A stretch of 64,000 nucleotides of DNA from Candidatus Litorirhabdus singularis (GTDB taxonomy: Bacteria; Pseudomonadota; Gammaproteobacteria; Pseudomonadales; Halieaceae). Positions 1 to 8,415 of this stretch are shown piece after piece (positions within the stretch are counted from its first letter, which is position 1; every line of letters starts with the position of its first letter). The position numbers and the translations under genes are program-made. The stretch spans positions 186,001-250,000 of the forward strand of contig NZ_SHNN01000005.1 in NCBI RefSeq assembly GCF_026262625.1. Reading direction: 5' to 3'. The notes beneath the pieces were generated by a model that was not told the origin of the DNA, did no database searches, and saw nothing but the letters and a program-made list of their open reading frames with translations.

Positions 1-113
1 ATTAGATAGGGCCTGTACCAGGCCTCGGGACCTTGAATAATCCAACCCTGCGCGGCGGGAAAGAACACCAGCGCGATCCCGAGAATCATGAGCATTGAGC
101 GATTGATATACAT
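1..113 (-). CDS. CbrX-like small membrane protein, partial (N-terminus only)
   Basis: The reading frame starts at ATG 113 and runs off the left edge of the window, so only 37 residues are visible. They form a short basic start (MYINRS), one hydrophobic helix (about residues 7-20) and an aromatic segment with AWYRPY. In Pseudomonas and relatives a small membrane protein (CbrX, PA4724.1) lies between gluQ and cbrA in the same orientation and overlaps cbrA. The same order dksA-gluQ-small protein is seen here, so cbrA would be expected just outside the window. Assignment rests on synteny and general character, not on a conserved motif. Confidence 0.5.
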   Translation of the reverse strand, partial: MYINRSMLMILGIALVFFPAAQGWIIQGPEAWYRPYL

Positions 114-125
114 GGGGCGATAGTA

Positions 126-1022
126 TCAGTCTGTGTAAGTATCCGGTATGGCTGTGCTGCCCGGTATCGCGGCCAGGTCCCAGTGACGGGCGGCGTGGGC
201 CACAATAGCCGATGGGCTATTTAGCCCGGGCGGAGGAGTCGGCTGGCGCAGAAATTCCAGGGCGCGGCGTAAATTCTGTGTTGCGGCGCTGGATTGGAGT
301 GCCGGGGCATGAGTTTGCTTGCTGAGTTTCTGTCCCTGCCGGTTAGTGATTACGGGAATATGCGCGAAGATGGGAGTGGGCAGTCCAAGTTCGCCCTGCA
401 GCAGTACCTGACGTGGAGTCGATGGATACAGGTCGCTGCCTCTAACCACGTGCGTTATACCTTGCCATGCATCATCAACCACTACCGCTATTTGATAGGC
501 GTAAAGCTGGTCCTTGCGCAGGATGACAAAGTCGCCAACTGCGCTGCTGACATTCTGTTCCAGCATTGGCTGTAGCAGGTCGTGAATCTGTATGGTATCA
601 GCGGCATCAGTGCGCAGGCGAATAGAATGTCCTGCTTGCAACGGTAGACCGCGCTCGCGACAGTGTCCCAGATAGATGCCGCCTTCGCGGGCCAATTGCT
701 GGCGAGTGCAATCACAGGCAAAAGCGCGCCGGCGTTGCATCAGGTCTTGTACGGCTGCGGCGTAGGCCGTGTGGCGCTGGCTTTGCCACACCACATCGCC
801 GTCCCAATAGAGACCGTGATCACGCAAGCCCTGCAGGATACTAGTGGCAGCACCCGGTGGTTCGCGTGGTGGGTCAAGATCTTCCATGCGCAGCAGCCAG
901 CGACCGCCCGCATGACGGGCATCGAGAAAACTGGCGAGGGCACAGATAAGCGAGCCCTGATGCAGTGGGCCCGTAGGTGAGGGCGCAAAGCGCCCTACAT
1001 AAGGTGGATCAGCGGCAGCTAT
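126..1022 (-). CDS. gluQ: Glutamyl-Q tRNA(Asp) synthetase GluQ-RS; start codon unresolved
   Basis: A paralogue of the GluRS catalytic core that attaches glutamate to the queuosine at position 34 of tRNA(Asp). The class I nucleotide-binding region is present as VGRFAPSPTGPLHQGS (HIGH-like), then MEDLDPP, a zinc site CDC...Y...C as in E. coli YadB, and a KMSKS-like GQKLSKQ near the end. The first ATG (887) lies after the HIGH-like motif, so it cannot be the true start. In this frame the codons between VGRF and the upstream TAG in the dksA region include no ATG, GTG or TTG. The listed start is an ATA at 1022-1020, five bases after the dksA stop; an ATT further upstream is the other option. dksA precedes it on the same strand, as in other gammaproteobacteria. 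Confidence 0.85.
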   Translation of the reverse strand: MAAADPPYVGRFAPSPTGPLHQGSLICALASFLDARHAGGRWLLRMEDLDPPREPPGAATSILQGLRDHGLYWDGDVVWQSQRHTAYAAAVQDLMQRRRAFACDCTRQQLAREGGIYLGHCRERGLPLQAGHSIRLRTDAADTIQIHDLLQPMLEQNVSSAVGDFVILRKDQLYAYQIAVVVDDAWQGITHVVRGSDLYPSTPRQVLLQGELGLPTPIFAHIPVITNRQGQKLSKQTHAPALQSSAATQNLRRALEFLRQPTPPPGLNSPSAIVAHAARHWDLAAIPGSTAIPDTYTD

Positions 1023-1026
1023 CGCG

Positions 1027-1473
1027 CTAGCCCTGTTCCTGTCTTTCCTTGATCTCGTCGAGTGTCTTGCAATCGATGCAGAGTGTGGCTGTGGGCCGGG
1101 CCTCTAATCGCTTGATACCGATGTCGACGCCGCAGGCATCGCAGAAACCATAGTCGTCGGCATCAATGTGATCGATAGTTTTATCGATCTTCTTGATCAA
1201 CTTTCGCTCGCGGTCGCGGGTGCGCAGTTCCAGACTGAATTCTTCTTCCTGGGTGGCACGGTCAGCGGGGTCAGGAAAGTTGGCTGCCTCGTCTTTCATA
1301 TGGCTAACCGTACGGTCAACCTCTTCCATCAGCTCGGACTTCCAGCGTAGCAAGATGTTCTTGAAGTGCTCACGCTGCTTCTCGTTCATATACTCTTCGC
1401 CGCGTTTTGGCTTATACGGCTCGAAATTTTTGAACTCGGAAGTGGTAGGCTTTTTTGCAGATTTTCGGGGCAT
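1027..1473 (-). CDS. dksA: RNA polymerase-binding transcription factor DksA
   Basis: A 148-residue protein that binds the secondary channel of RNA polymerase and, with ppGpp, tunes rRNA and amino-acid promoters in the stringent response. It has a basic N-terminus (MPRKSAKKP), a coiled-coil region whose tip carries [11 protein letters not shown] (the acidic DxxDxA tip), and a C-terminal four-cysteine zinc finger, FCDACG...LCIDC. ATG 1473 was chosen over more upstream starts because known DksA proteins begin just before this basic stretch and a purine-rich GCGGGAACG lies upstream. The gene is probably co-transcribed with gluQ, four bases from the earliest gluQ start considered. Confidence 0.95.
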   Translation of the reverse strand: MPRKSAKKPTTSEFKNFEPYKPKRGEEYMNEKQREHFKNILLRWKSELMEEVDRTVSHMKDEAANFPDPADRATQEEEFSLELRTRDRERKLIKKIDKTIDHIDADDYGFCDACGVDIGIKRLEARPTATLCIDCKTLDEIKERQEQG

Positions 1474-1670
1474 GATTCGTTCCCGCAGGTGGGTTGTGAG
1501 TGGAGTCTTTCGGGAAGCGCCTATGGGCGTTTTTCCGAGGGGGCGAAACCTAACAGATATCGGACTTCCATTCCAGCCCAAAATCATCCTACTGGACAAT
1601 CAAAAGTGGCCCTGCGCAGGGTGTTGCGCAACAGAGTAGAATACCCGCCTTACTTGCTGAGGAAGTTGTT

Positions 1671-2837
1671 ATGCCGCTAGCCCCTTTGTTTGCCGATCGT
1701 ATGGCGGATATAGAACCCTTCCGGGTGGTGGAAGTTTTGGCCCGAGCCACAGAATTACAGGCTCAGGGCCGCGATATTGTGCACCTGGCGGCCGGAGAGC
1801 CCGACTTTGCCACGGCACAGCCGATTATTCGGGCCGGGCAGCAGGCATTGGCTGACGGTCATACCTATTATTCGCAGGCGGCCGGTTTACCAGCGCTGCG
1901 CGAAGCGCTGTCGCGATGGTATGAGCAGGAGTACGGGCTTGATATAGACCCTCGACGCATCATGATTACGCCGGGAGCTTCGGGCGCGCTGTTATTGCTG
2001 GCAGCGCTGCTATTGAACCCCGGGGAGCACATGTTGCTGCCGGATCCGGGTTACCCCTGTAACCGCCATTTTCTGCGCCTGGTGGAAGGGCGGGGACGCT
2101 TGCTGCCGGTAGGTCCTGAAACCGGTTTTCAGCTAAATGCAGAGCTGGTGGCGAAACATTGGGATAGTGCCACCGTGGGAGCGATGGTCGCTTCACCGGC
2201 CAACCCTACTGGTGGTGTGCTCACTCGTCAGCAGTTGGCAGAATTGGCTACTACTGTGCGTGAGCGCCGCGGCTGGTTAGTAGTGGATGAAATTTATCAT
2301 GGGCTGGGTTACGGGGTAGAGACGCCCTCGGTGCTGGAAGTCGATCCGGATGCCTTTGTGATAAACAGTTTCTCGAAGTACTTTGGTATGACCGGCTGGA
2401 GACTGGGTTGGCTGGTGGCCCCGGAGGCGGCGGTGCCAGAGTTGGAGAAGTTGGCCCAGAATTTGTTTATTTCAATGTCGACCATGGCTCAGTACGCCGC
2501 GCTGGCAGGGTTTGAGCCGGCCACCCGAGAAATTCTCGATCAGCGCCGGGATATTTTCGCGCAGCGTCGCGATTATCTGCTGCCGGAGCTGGAAAAGATC
2601 GGCTTTGTGGTGCCGCAGCCGCCCGAGGGCGCCTTTTACATCTATGCTGACATGAGCAAGTTTGGCGACGATAGTCAGGCGTTTTGCCTGGAGATGCTGG
2701 AGCAACATGGTGTGGCACTGACCCCGGGTGCTGACTTTGGTCGCAATAAGGCCAGCAGCTACGTGCGCTTTTCTTACACCACCGGCTTGGAGCGTATCGA
2801 AGAAGCGGTTCAGCGTCTGGCCCGGGTGTTGGGCTAG
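1671..2837 (+). CDS. Pyridoxal-phosphate aminotransferase, class I/II
   Basis: A cytosolic fold-type I aminotransferase of 388 residues, aspartate/alanine-type. The PLP-binding landmarks are all visible: SPANPTGG with Asn178, VVDEIYHG with Asp206 and Tyr209, the Schiff-base lysine Lys236 in NSFSKYFGMTGWRLGW, and an arginine near the C-terminus (SYVRFSY) for the substrate carboxylate. Substrate preference cannot be read from sequence. GAGGAAG upstream of ATG 1671 is a good ribosome binding site. The stop codon is four bases before sfsA, suggesting co-transcription with sfsA and probably the M15 peptidase. Confidence 0.9.
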   Translation: MPLAPLFADRMADIEPFRVVEVLARATELQAQGRDIVHLAAGEPDFATAQPIIRAGQQALADGHTYYSQAAGLPALREALSRWYEQEYGLDIDPRRIMITPGASGALLLLAALLLNPGEHMLLPDPGYPCNRHFLRLVEGRGRLLPVGPETGFQLNAELVAKHWDSATVGAMVASPANPTGGVLTRQQLAELATTVRERRGWLVVDEIYHGLGYGVETPSVLEVDPDAFVINSFSKYFGMTGWRLGWLVAPEAAVPELEKLAQNLFISMSTMAQYAALAGFEPATREILDQRRDIFAQRRDYLLPELEKIGFVVPQPPEGAFYIYADMSKFGDDSQAFCLEMLEQHGVALTPGADFGRNKASSYVRFSYTTGLERIEEAVQRLARVLG

Positions 2838-2840
2838 ATT

Positions 2841-3569
2841 ATGGATTTTGAACCGACCTTGCAGCCTGCGACACTGGTGCGTCGTTACAAACGTTTCTTG
2901 GCTGACGTAGTGCTGGATGATGGCAGTGAACTGACCGTGCACTGCCCGAATACGGGAGCCATGACCGGATGTGCAGAGCCCGGCTGGCGAGTCTGGTTGT
3001 CGCGTAGTGATTCCAAAACGCGCAAGTATCCGCACACCTGGGAGCTGGTAGAGACGGATAACGGTATCGCCTGCGTGCACTCTGCGCGAGCCAATAAGGT
3101 CGTGGCTGAGGCCATCGCAGACGCCCGGGTGCCAGCGTTGGCGGGCTATGAAAAATTGCAAACAGAGGTCAAATACGGAGCTGGCAGCCGTGCTGACTTG
3201 TGGCTTAGCAGTGGCGATCGGCACTGCGTGGTGGAAGTGAAATCAGTAACTCTTTGCCGTGATGCAGGTGCCGGTGTGTTTCCCGACGCCGTGAGTACTC
3301 GCGCGACCAAACATCTGCAAGAGTTGCAGGCGGTGGTGGAAAGTGGGCAACGTGCAGTGATATTTTATTGTGTCTTTCATGAGGGCATCAAGACAGTGAG
3401 TGCCGCCACCGATATTGATCCTGTTTATGCAGCCACTCTGCAAGCAGCCATGACTGCAGGTGTTGAGGCGATGGCATGGTCGTGTCGGGTTTCTGCGCAG
3501 GGCATTAGCCTGCATGAGCCGTTGCCGGTGCTGCCGCCCAAACCTGACGATGCTATGCTGGCCTCTTGA
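2841..3569 (+). CDS. sfsA: DNA/RNA nuclease SfsA
   Basis: SfsA of 242 residues, near the family length of about 235. First described as a sugar fermentation stimulation protein, it combines an N-terminal OB-fold nucleic-acid binding domain with a C-terminal PD-(D/E)XK nuclease domain. Visible landmarks are the CPNTGAMTGC segment (residues 33-43), YGAGSRADLWL with the catalytic Asp, and the ExK triad CVVEVKSVTL, followed by FPDAVSTRATKHL. It sits in tight succession after the aminotransferase and is followed after 33 bases by the M15 peptidase. Confidence 0.93.
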   Translation: MDFEPTLQPATLVRRYKRFLADVVLDDGSELTVHCPNTGAMTGCAEPGWRVWLSRSDSKTRKYPHTWELVETDNGIACVHSARANKVVAEAIADARVPALAGYEKLQTEVKYGAGSRADLWLSSGDRHCVVEVKSVTLCRDAGAGVFPDAVSTRATKHLQELQAVVESGQRAVIFYCVFHEGIKTVSAATDIDPVYAATLQAAMTAGVEAMAWSCRVSAQGISLHEPLPVLPPKPDDAMLAS

Positions 3570-3602
3570 TCTTTCGCGGCAACGATATTTATCATTCACG
3601 TT

Positions 3603-4286
3603 ATGAATCTGCAAACAATCCAACTTACCGGTCAGACAGACACCCATCTGCAGCGCGATAACGCCGGCACCGGTTTGCAGCCCGCGTGCTGGCAGGCATT
3701 TTATCAATTGCAGGCCGCTGCGGCCGAAGCCGGCTATGACTTACAGGTGGCTAGTGGTTTTCGCAGTTTTGACCGGCAACTAAAAATCTGGAACGACAAG
3801 GCCAGCGGCGTGCGTCCGGTTAGTGATGATGACGGGGCTGTGCTGGCACGTGAAGTTTTTTCTGAGCTGGAGTGGATGCATGCGATTTTGCGTTTTTCAG
3901 CTTTGCCAGGAGGATCGCGTCATCATTGGGGTACTGACCTGGATGTATTTGATGCGGCGGCGGTACCTCCTGATTATCGTTTGCAGTTGAGTCCTGCCGA
4001 GGTTGCTGATGATGGTCCTTTTGGACCAATGCACCGCTGGATAGACCAGCGCCTGCAGAAGAGTGATTGCTTTGGTTTCAGTCGTCCCTACGCGGTTGAT
4101 CATGGTGGCGTCGCTTGTGAGCGTTGGCACCTTAGCTATTTGCCGTTAGCGCAGGGCTGCGAGGCACAACTCACTGAGTCGTTATTACGTGAAGTTTTGG
4201 ATGCCGCTGAGCTGCAATTGGGTGCGTTGGTCGCGCAAAATTTGCCAGAAATCTACCGGCGCTACCTACAAACTGGAGGCAGATAG
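3603..4286 (+). CDS. M15 family D-alanyl-D-alanine carboxypeptidase-like (LAS) peptidase
   Basis: A 227-residue zinc peptidase of the VanY/LAS type acting on peptidoglycan D-Ala peptides. The substrate-binding loop SGFRSFDRQ is followed by the zinc motif GGSRHHWGTDLDV (SxHxxGxxxD) and the second zinc motif ERWHLSY. No clear signal peptide is visible: the protein starts MNLQTIQLTGQTDTHL, so it may be cytoplasmic or exported by another route. It follows sfsA and precedes hppA, which has its own leader. Confidence 0.88.
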   Translation: MNLQTIQLTGQTDTHLQRDNAGTGLQPACWQAFYQLQAAAAEAGYDLQVASGFRSFDRQLKIWNDKASGVRPVSDDDGAVLAREVFSELEWMHAILRFSALPGGSRHHWGTDLDVFDAAAVPPDYRLQLSPAEVADDGPFGPMHRWIDQRLQKSDCFGFSRPYAVDHGGVACERWHLSYLPLAQGCEAQLTESLLREVLDAAELQLGALVAQNLPEIYRRYLQTGGR

Positions 4287-4353
4287 ACTCTTGAAAGCTT
4301 AACTAAGTAGTGGTAAGACTAGAAGTCCCATAATAATAAAATAAGGGAACAAC

Positions 4354-6342
4354 ATGTCTCAGTACCTGTTTATACCTCCAATGTTGGGAGTAGCCGGCCT
4401 GGTGCTAGCTTTCATCATTTATCAAATCATGCTGCGCTATAACACCGGCGAAGCTTCTGTCACAAAAATTTCAGATCAGATACATCTTGGTGCCATGGTA
4501 TTCATGCACCGGGAATACAAGATGTTGTTTATGTTTTCGTCGGTGTTGGTGGTCGGCATCTTTTTCTCGCCGCTGGGTCTTAATACGGCAATTTCATTTG
4601 TAGTAGGGGCCGTTTCATCGGCCACCGCAGGTTATCTCGGCATGTTTTCTGCTACCCGGGCCAATGTGCGCACAGCGGTTGCCGCGCACGAGGAAGGGCA
4701 GGCAACGGCTTTGTCGGTAGCGTTCTATGGAGGTTCGGTGATGGGGCTATGTGTCGCCTCGCTGGGTCTTATAGGGCTGGGAGGGCTGTACTTTTATTTT
4801 GGTGGTGATTCGCATCAGGCTCACGCCATCCACGGCTTTGGGATGGGCGCGTCTACCGTGGCACTGTTCTCGCGCGTGGGCGGAGGTATCTTCACCAAGA
4901 GCGCAGACGTTGGCGCCGATCTGGTAGGCAAGATCGAAGCCGGTATTCCCGAGGATGATCCACGCAACCCCGGTGTTATTGCAGATAACGTCGGTGACAA
5001 CGTGGGCGATATTGCGGGTATGGGCTCTGATATTTTTGAGTCTTACTGTGGCTCGATGATTGCGTGTATCGCCATCGCTTCTACGATGACCGCCGCGACT
5101 GCGCCAGCCATGATGTTTTTGCCGCTGGCCTTGGCCTCGGTTGGTCTGCTTGCTTCGGTGGTTGGTATATTTCTAGTGCGGGCTCGCTCCGGGGCGGCGC
5201 CTGAAGCTGCGCTGCGCACCGGCACTTTGATGGCGCCGGTTATATTTGCCGCTATCGCCTGGTTCATGATGGAGAGTATGGGGCTGGAGCGAAACGTCTG
5301 GTGGGCTGTAGTCTGCGGTGCCGTCGGTGGCGTTGCGATTGGACTCATAACAGAATATTACACCGGCGGAGCGCCGGTCATCAAAATTGCCAACGCCGGG
5401 GAAACAGGTGCAGCGACGGTGATGATCACGGGGCTTGCGGTAGGCATGCAGTCGGTCGTATTGCCTATCCTGTTCCTGGCGGGCATCATTTATGTCTCGA
5501 CTGAACTTGCGGGTCTCTATGGAGTTGGTATTGCCGCAGTGGGCATGCTGTCCACGGTAGGTATTACCATGGCTATAGATGCGTATGGTCCGGTGGCAGA
5601 TAACGCTGGCGGTATCGCCGAGATGGCCGGTATGGGCGAAGAGACGCGTAAAATCACCGACGGGCTGGATGAGGTGGGCAACACCACTGCAGCTATTGGT
5701 AAGGGTTTTGCAATTGGTGCAGCTGCATTGGCTGCGCTCGCGATCATTGCGGCTTTCGCCGAAGTGGTGCAGGTGAAGCATCCGGACTTTAGTTTAGATA
5801 TTACTGAACCGGTGGTACTGGTGGGCATGTTCATTGGGGGCACCATACCGTTTCTGATCGCTTCGATCACGATGACGGCGGTAGGTGACGCGGCGTTTGA
5901 AATGATTAATGAAATTCGCCGCCAGTTCCGTGAAATTCCGGGTCTGCTGGAAGGTACTGGAGAGCCTGACACCGCTCGCTGCGTTGATATTGCGACTACA
6001 GCGGCATTGCGGCGCATGATTTTACCCGGCGCTATCGCGGTTGGTGCGCCTGTTGTGGTGGGGTTTGCGTTGGGCGCAGAGTCGCTGGGCGGTATGCTCG
6101 GTGGTGCGTTGCTGGCCTGTGTGCTGATGGCCCTGATGATGGCGAATGCCGGTGGTGCCTGGGACAACGCAAAAAAATACGTTGAAAAAGGCAACCTTGG
6201 CGGCAAGGGTTCTGATACCCACGCAGCTGTAGTTGTTGGTGATACTGTAGGCGATCCCTTCAAGGATACTTCAGGTCCGTCGATGAACATTCTCATCAAC
6301 GTTATGGCGATTGTCAGCTTGGTGATTGCACCGCTGCTGTAA
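4354..6342 (+). CDS. hppA: Membrane-bound, ion-pumping pyrophosphatase (K+-dependent type)
   Basis: A 662-residue multi-helix membrane protein that couples PPi hydrolysis to cation pumping. The PPi site motif DVGADLVGK (about residue 185), [20 protein letters not shown] and the C-terminal [15 protein letters not shown] are intact. At about residues 442-451 the protein reads [10 protein letters not shown]; Ala and Gly at these places mark K+-dependent enzymes, while K+-independent ones carry Lys and Thr. SDIFESY (about 225-231) has Glu where Na+-pumping members also have it, so Na+ or mixed pumping is possible, but the ion cannot be decided from sequence. A purine-rich AAGGGAAC precedes ATG 4354. 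Confidence 0.95.
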   Translation: MSQYLFIPPMLGVAGLVLAFIIYQIMLRYNTGEASVTKISDQIHLGAMVFMHREYKMLFMFSSVLVVGIFFSPLGLNTAISFVVGAVSSATAGYLGMFSATRANVRTAVAAHEEGQATALSVAFYGGSVMGLCVASLGLIGLGGLYFYFGGDSHQAHAIHGFGMGASTVALFSRVGGGIFTKSADVGADLVGKIEAGIPEDDPRNPGVIADNVGDNVGDIAGMGSDIFESYCGSMIACIAIASTMTAATAPAMMFLPLALASVGLLASVVGIFLVRARSGAAPEAALRTGTLMAPVIFAAIAWFMMESMGLERNVWWAVVCGAVGGVAIGLITEYYTGGAPVIKIANAGETGAATVMITGLAVGMQSVVLPILFLAGIIYVSTELAGLYGVGIAAVGMLSTVGITMAIDAYGPVADNAGGIAEMAGMGEETRKITDGLDEVGNTTAAIGKGFAIGAAALAALAIIAAFAEVVQVKHPDFSLDITEPVVLVGMFIGGTIPFLIASITMTAVGDAAFEMINEIRRQFREIPGLLEGTGEPDTARCVDIATTAALRRMILPGAIAVGAPVVVGFALGAESLGGMLGGALLACVLMALMMANAGGAWDNAKKYVEKGNLGGKGSDTHAAVVVGDTVGDPFKDTSGPSMNILINVMAIVSLVIAPLL

Positions 6343-6662
6343 GCTCATACTATAGGGCGCTGGCCGAGCGCACCGAATTTATTCTGCCGGGTCTTGATGT
6401 AATTCTTGGGAGAATAAATGCTGTGCGGCCTGCCAGGCGCTGCATTACCCGGCCTATGAGTTTGGGTATGCTGCTGGATCTTGGCGCAATACTCGGTCGA
6501 CTGAATTTGACCCCACAGAGTGCCGGACATAAATACTGCAAAGCGGTGATTTACATAACTCTGGTACAGGTATTATCGCCACCATTGTGCTGAATGAATT
6601 GGTCTCAGGCCAGCTTGATGTCAGAATGCGCCATTCAGATAGACAAGCCGGAGTGAGCAAAG
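6343..6662 (+). other. Intergenic region between hppA and the flavoprotein gene
   Basis: No convincing coding sequence is seen in this 320-base gap. It holds a GAATTTATTCTGCC segment near 6376 that matches the palindrome after the next gene (8346-8363) and a palindromic GGTCGA...TTGACC element at 6495-6520. These look like members of dispersed intergenic repeats. The promoter of the flavoprotein gene should lie between 6540 and 6655, but I cannot place it with confidence. Confidence 0.5.
6495..6520 (+). repeat. Dispersed palindromic (REP-like) repeat, copy 1
   Basis: GGTCGACTGAATTTGACC followed by CCACAGAG. It matches the copy at 8384-8409 over about 25 bases with three differences. The imperfect inverted repeat and the intergenic position on both sides of one gene are typical of REP-type elements. 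Confidence 0.55.
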
Positions 6663-8345
6663 ATGACAGATTGGGACCACAGTGTAGACGTCATAATCGT
6701 AGGTTCGGGCGCGGGAGCCATGACCGCGGCCTGCCGGGCGGCGGATGCTGGTGCCGAGGTCTTGGTAGTAGAGAAGACAGATCAGTTTGGCGGTAATTCA
6801 GCCATGTCCGGGGGCGTATTGTGGCTACCCAACAGCCCTCTGTGCACACCGGCCGGTGGTGATGAATCGCTTGAAAAAGCGCGGGAATACATGCAAACCG
6901 TGGTCGACGAGCCAGCTTTGAACGAACGCATAGAAGCTTATCTGACTGCTATACCTGAATTTATCGATTACCTTCACAGCAGCACCCACCTGCGGCTTGA
7001 CGTACTGGCTAACTTCCCCGATATGTACCCGGACGTGCCCGGCGCACAAATGCACCGTTGCCATGAAGCGCGGCCGTTTAGTGGCAAGTTGCTGGCAGAT
7101 GATCTGGACAAGATGCGCCCGCAACACCCGCAAACTACCCTGTTCGGGCTGATCGGATGGACTGCATCCGAGTCTCTGGCACTGCAGGCGCGTGGCGATG
7201 GCTGGTGGAAAGTGGCTGCCAGTATGGTGCTGCGATATGTCTTGGATGTTCCCCAGCGCATACGCTCACTGCGCGACCGGAGGCAGGTGCTGGGTGGCGC
7301 GCTGACCGGCAGTTTGTGGCGCTCGGCACGTGACCGCCGCGTTAAGCTCTGGCTCAACAGCGGGGTGCAGGAGCTATTGGACGACAATGGCCGTGTAACG
7401 GGTGTAAAAATGCGCCGTGAAGGACGTGAAATAAATGTCGAAGCGCGCAAAGCGGTGATTCTGTCCAGCGGTGGTTTTGAAAAGAACAATGCCATGCGCG
7501 AGGAATACCTTGCGGGTCCTACCGATGCAGCCTGGACCGCAGGCTCACCGGGCAATACAGGTGAGATGATAGAAGAGGGCAAACGTCTGGGCGCGGGTTT
7601 GGCTCACATGGATGAAGCCTGGTGGGGTCCGACGATTGTTTTACCGGGAGAAGCGCAGGCGCGCATGCTGGTTATCGAAAAGAACCTGCCCTACAGCATG
7701 ATGGTGAACAAAGCGGGAGAGCGTTTTGTTAATGAGAGTTCCTCCTACACCAAAGTTATCCGCGGCATGATCGCGGCCAACGAACCGGGTCGTGAATCCG
7801 TGCCCGCTTATCTGGTATTTGACTCTGTGTATCGCAGTCGCTATCCGTTTGGCCCCATGCTGCCGAGTCAGTTTCACCCGGATTGGGCCGTGCCTCGCAA
7901 TGCCTGGAACGCGATTGCCAAAGCTGACAACTTGAGCGACCTGGCTCGGCAACTGGAAATTGATGGTACGGGGCTGGAAAACACCGTACGTCAATTTAAT
8001 GACTATGCGCGTGATGGTGTGGACCCCGATTTCAACCGCGGCGGAACAACCTACGACCAGTACTACGGTGACCATGAAGTGGGCCCGAATACGTGCCTGG
8101 GGCCTTTGCTGAAACCACCGTTTTATGGCGTGAAGGTTTACCCCGGTGAGTTGGGTACCAAGGGCGGGTTGTCGACAGATAACCGGGCTCGCGTGCTGAA
8201 GGAATCAGGCGAAGTGATCGAAGGTCTTTATGCTATTGGCAACTGCAGCGCGCCGGTGACCGGTGCAACTTATCCTGCATCAGGAGCTACTCTGGGTCCC
8301 GCCATGGTGTTTGGTTATATCGCGGGCGCCGACGCCGCCCTGTAG
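6663..8345 (+). CDS. FAD-dependent 3-ketosteroid-delta-1-dehydrogenase-like flavoprotein
   Basis: A 560-residue member of the fumarate reductase/KstD flavoprotein family. The dinucleotide fold GSGAGAMTAA (residues 15-24) is followed by VVEKTDQFGGNSAMSGG, which contacts FAD. Late in the protein come VKVYPGELGTKGG, matching the KstD signature with its catalytic tyrosine, and the FAD-closing GNCSAPVTGATYPASG. KstD enzymes introduce the 1,2 double bond in the steroid A ring. The ChsH/Ltp2 operon at 60 kb makes steroid use plausible, but the family also reduces or oxidises other ketones. The gene is monocistronic and flanked by REP-like palindromes on both sides. Confidence 0.8.
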   Translation: MTDWDHSVDVIIVGSGAGAMTAACRAADAGAEVLVVEKTDQFGGNSAMSGGVLWLPNSPLCTPAGGDESLEKAREYMQTVVDEPALNERIEAYLTAIPEFIDYLHSSTHLRLDVLANFPDMYPDVPGAQMHRCHEARPFSGKLLADDLDKMRPQHPQTTLFGLIGWTASESLALQARGDGWWKVAASMVLRYVLDVPQRIRSLRDRRQVLGGALTGSLWRSARDRRVKLWLNSGVQELLDDNGRVTGVKMRREGREINVEARKAVILSSGGFEKNNAMREEYLAGPTDAAWTAGSPGNTGEMIEEGKRLGAGLAHMDEAWWGPTIVLPGEAQARMLVIEKNLPYSMMVNKAGERFVNESSSYTKVIRGMIAANEPGRESVPAYLVFDSVYRSRYPFGPMLPSQFHPDWAVPRNAWNAIAKADNLSDLARQLEIDGTGLENTVRQFNDYARDGVDPDFNRGGTTYDQYYGDHEVGPNTCLGPLLKPPFYGVKVYPGELGTKGGLSTDNRARVLKESGEVIEGLYAIGNCSAPVTGATYPASGATLGPAMVFGYIAGADAAL

Positions 8346-8363
8346 GGCAGAATTTATTCTGCC
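8346..8363 (+). terminator. Perfect 8-bp inverted repeat directly after the flavoprotein stop
   Basis: GGCAGAAT-TT-ATTCTGCC begins on the base after the TAG stop. It lacks a U-tract on either side, so it may be a REP-like hairpin limiting transcript decay rather than a classical terminator. It lies between two convergent genes. Confidence 0.45.
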
Positions 8364-8372
8364 TGCGATTGT

Positions 8373-8409
8373 TGTGGGCCAATGGTCGAATGAAATCGAC
8401 CCCACAGAA
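8373..8409 (+). repeat. Dispersed palindromic (REP-like) repeat, copy 2
   Basis: A nested palindrome with outer arms TGTGG/CCACA and inner arms GGTCGA/TCGACC. The inner part matches the copy at 6495-6520. It sits just before the end of the convergent phosphofructokinase gene and could act as a bidirectional transcript end. Confidence 0.55.
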
Positions 8410-8415
8410 GTTGAG

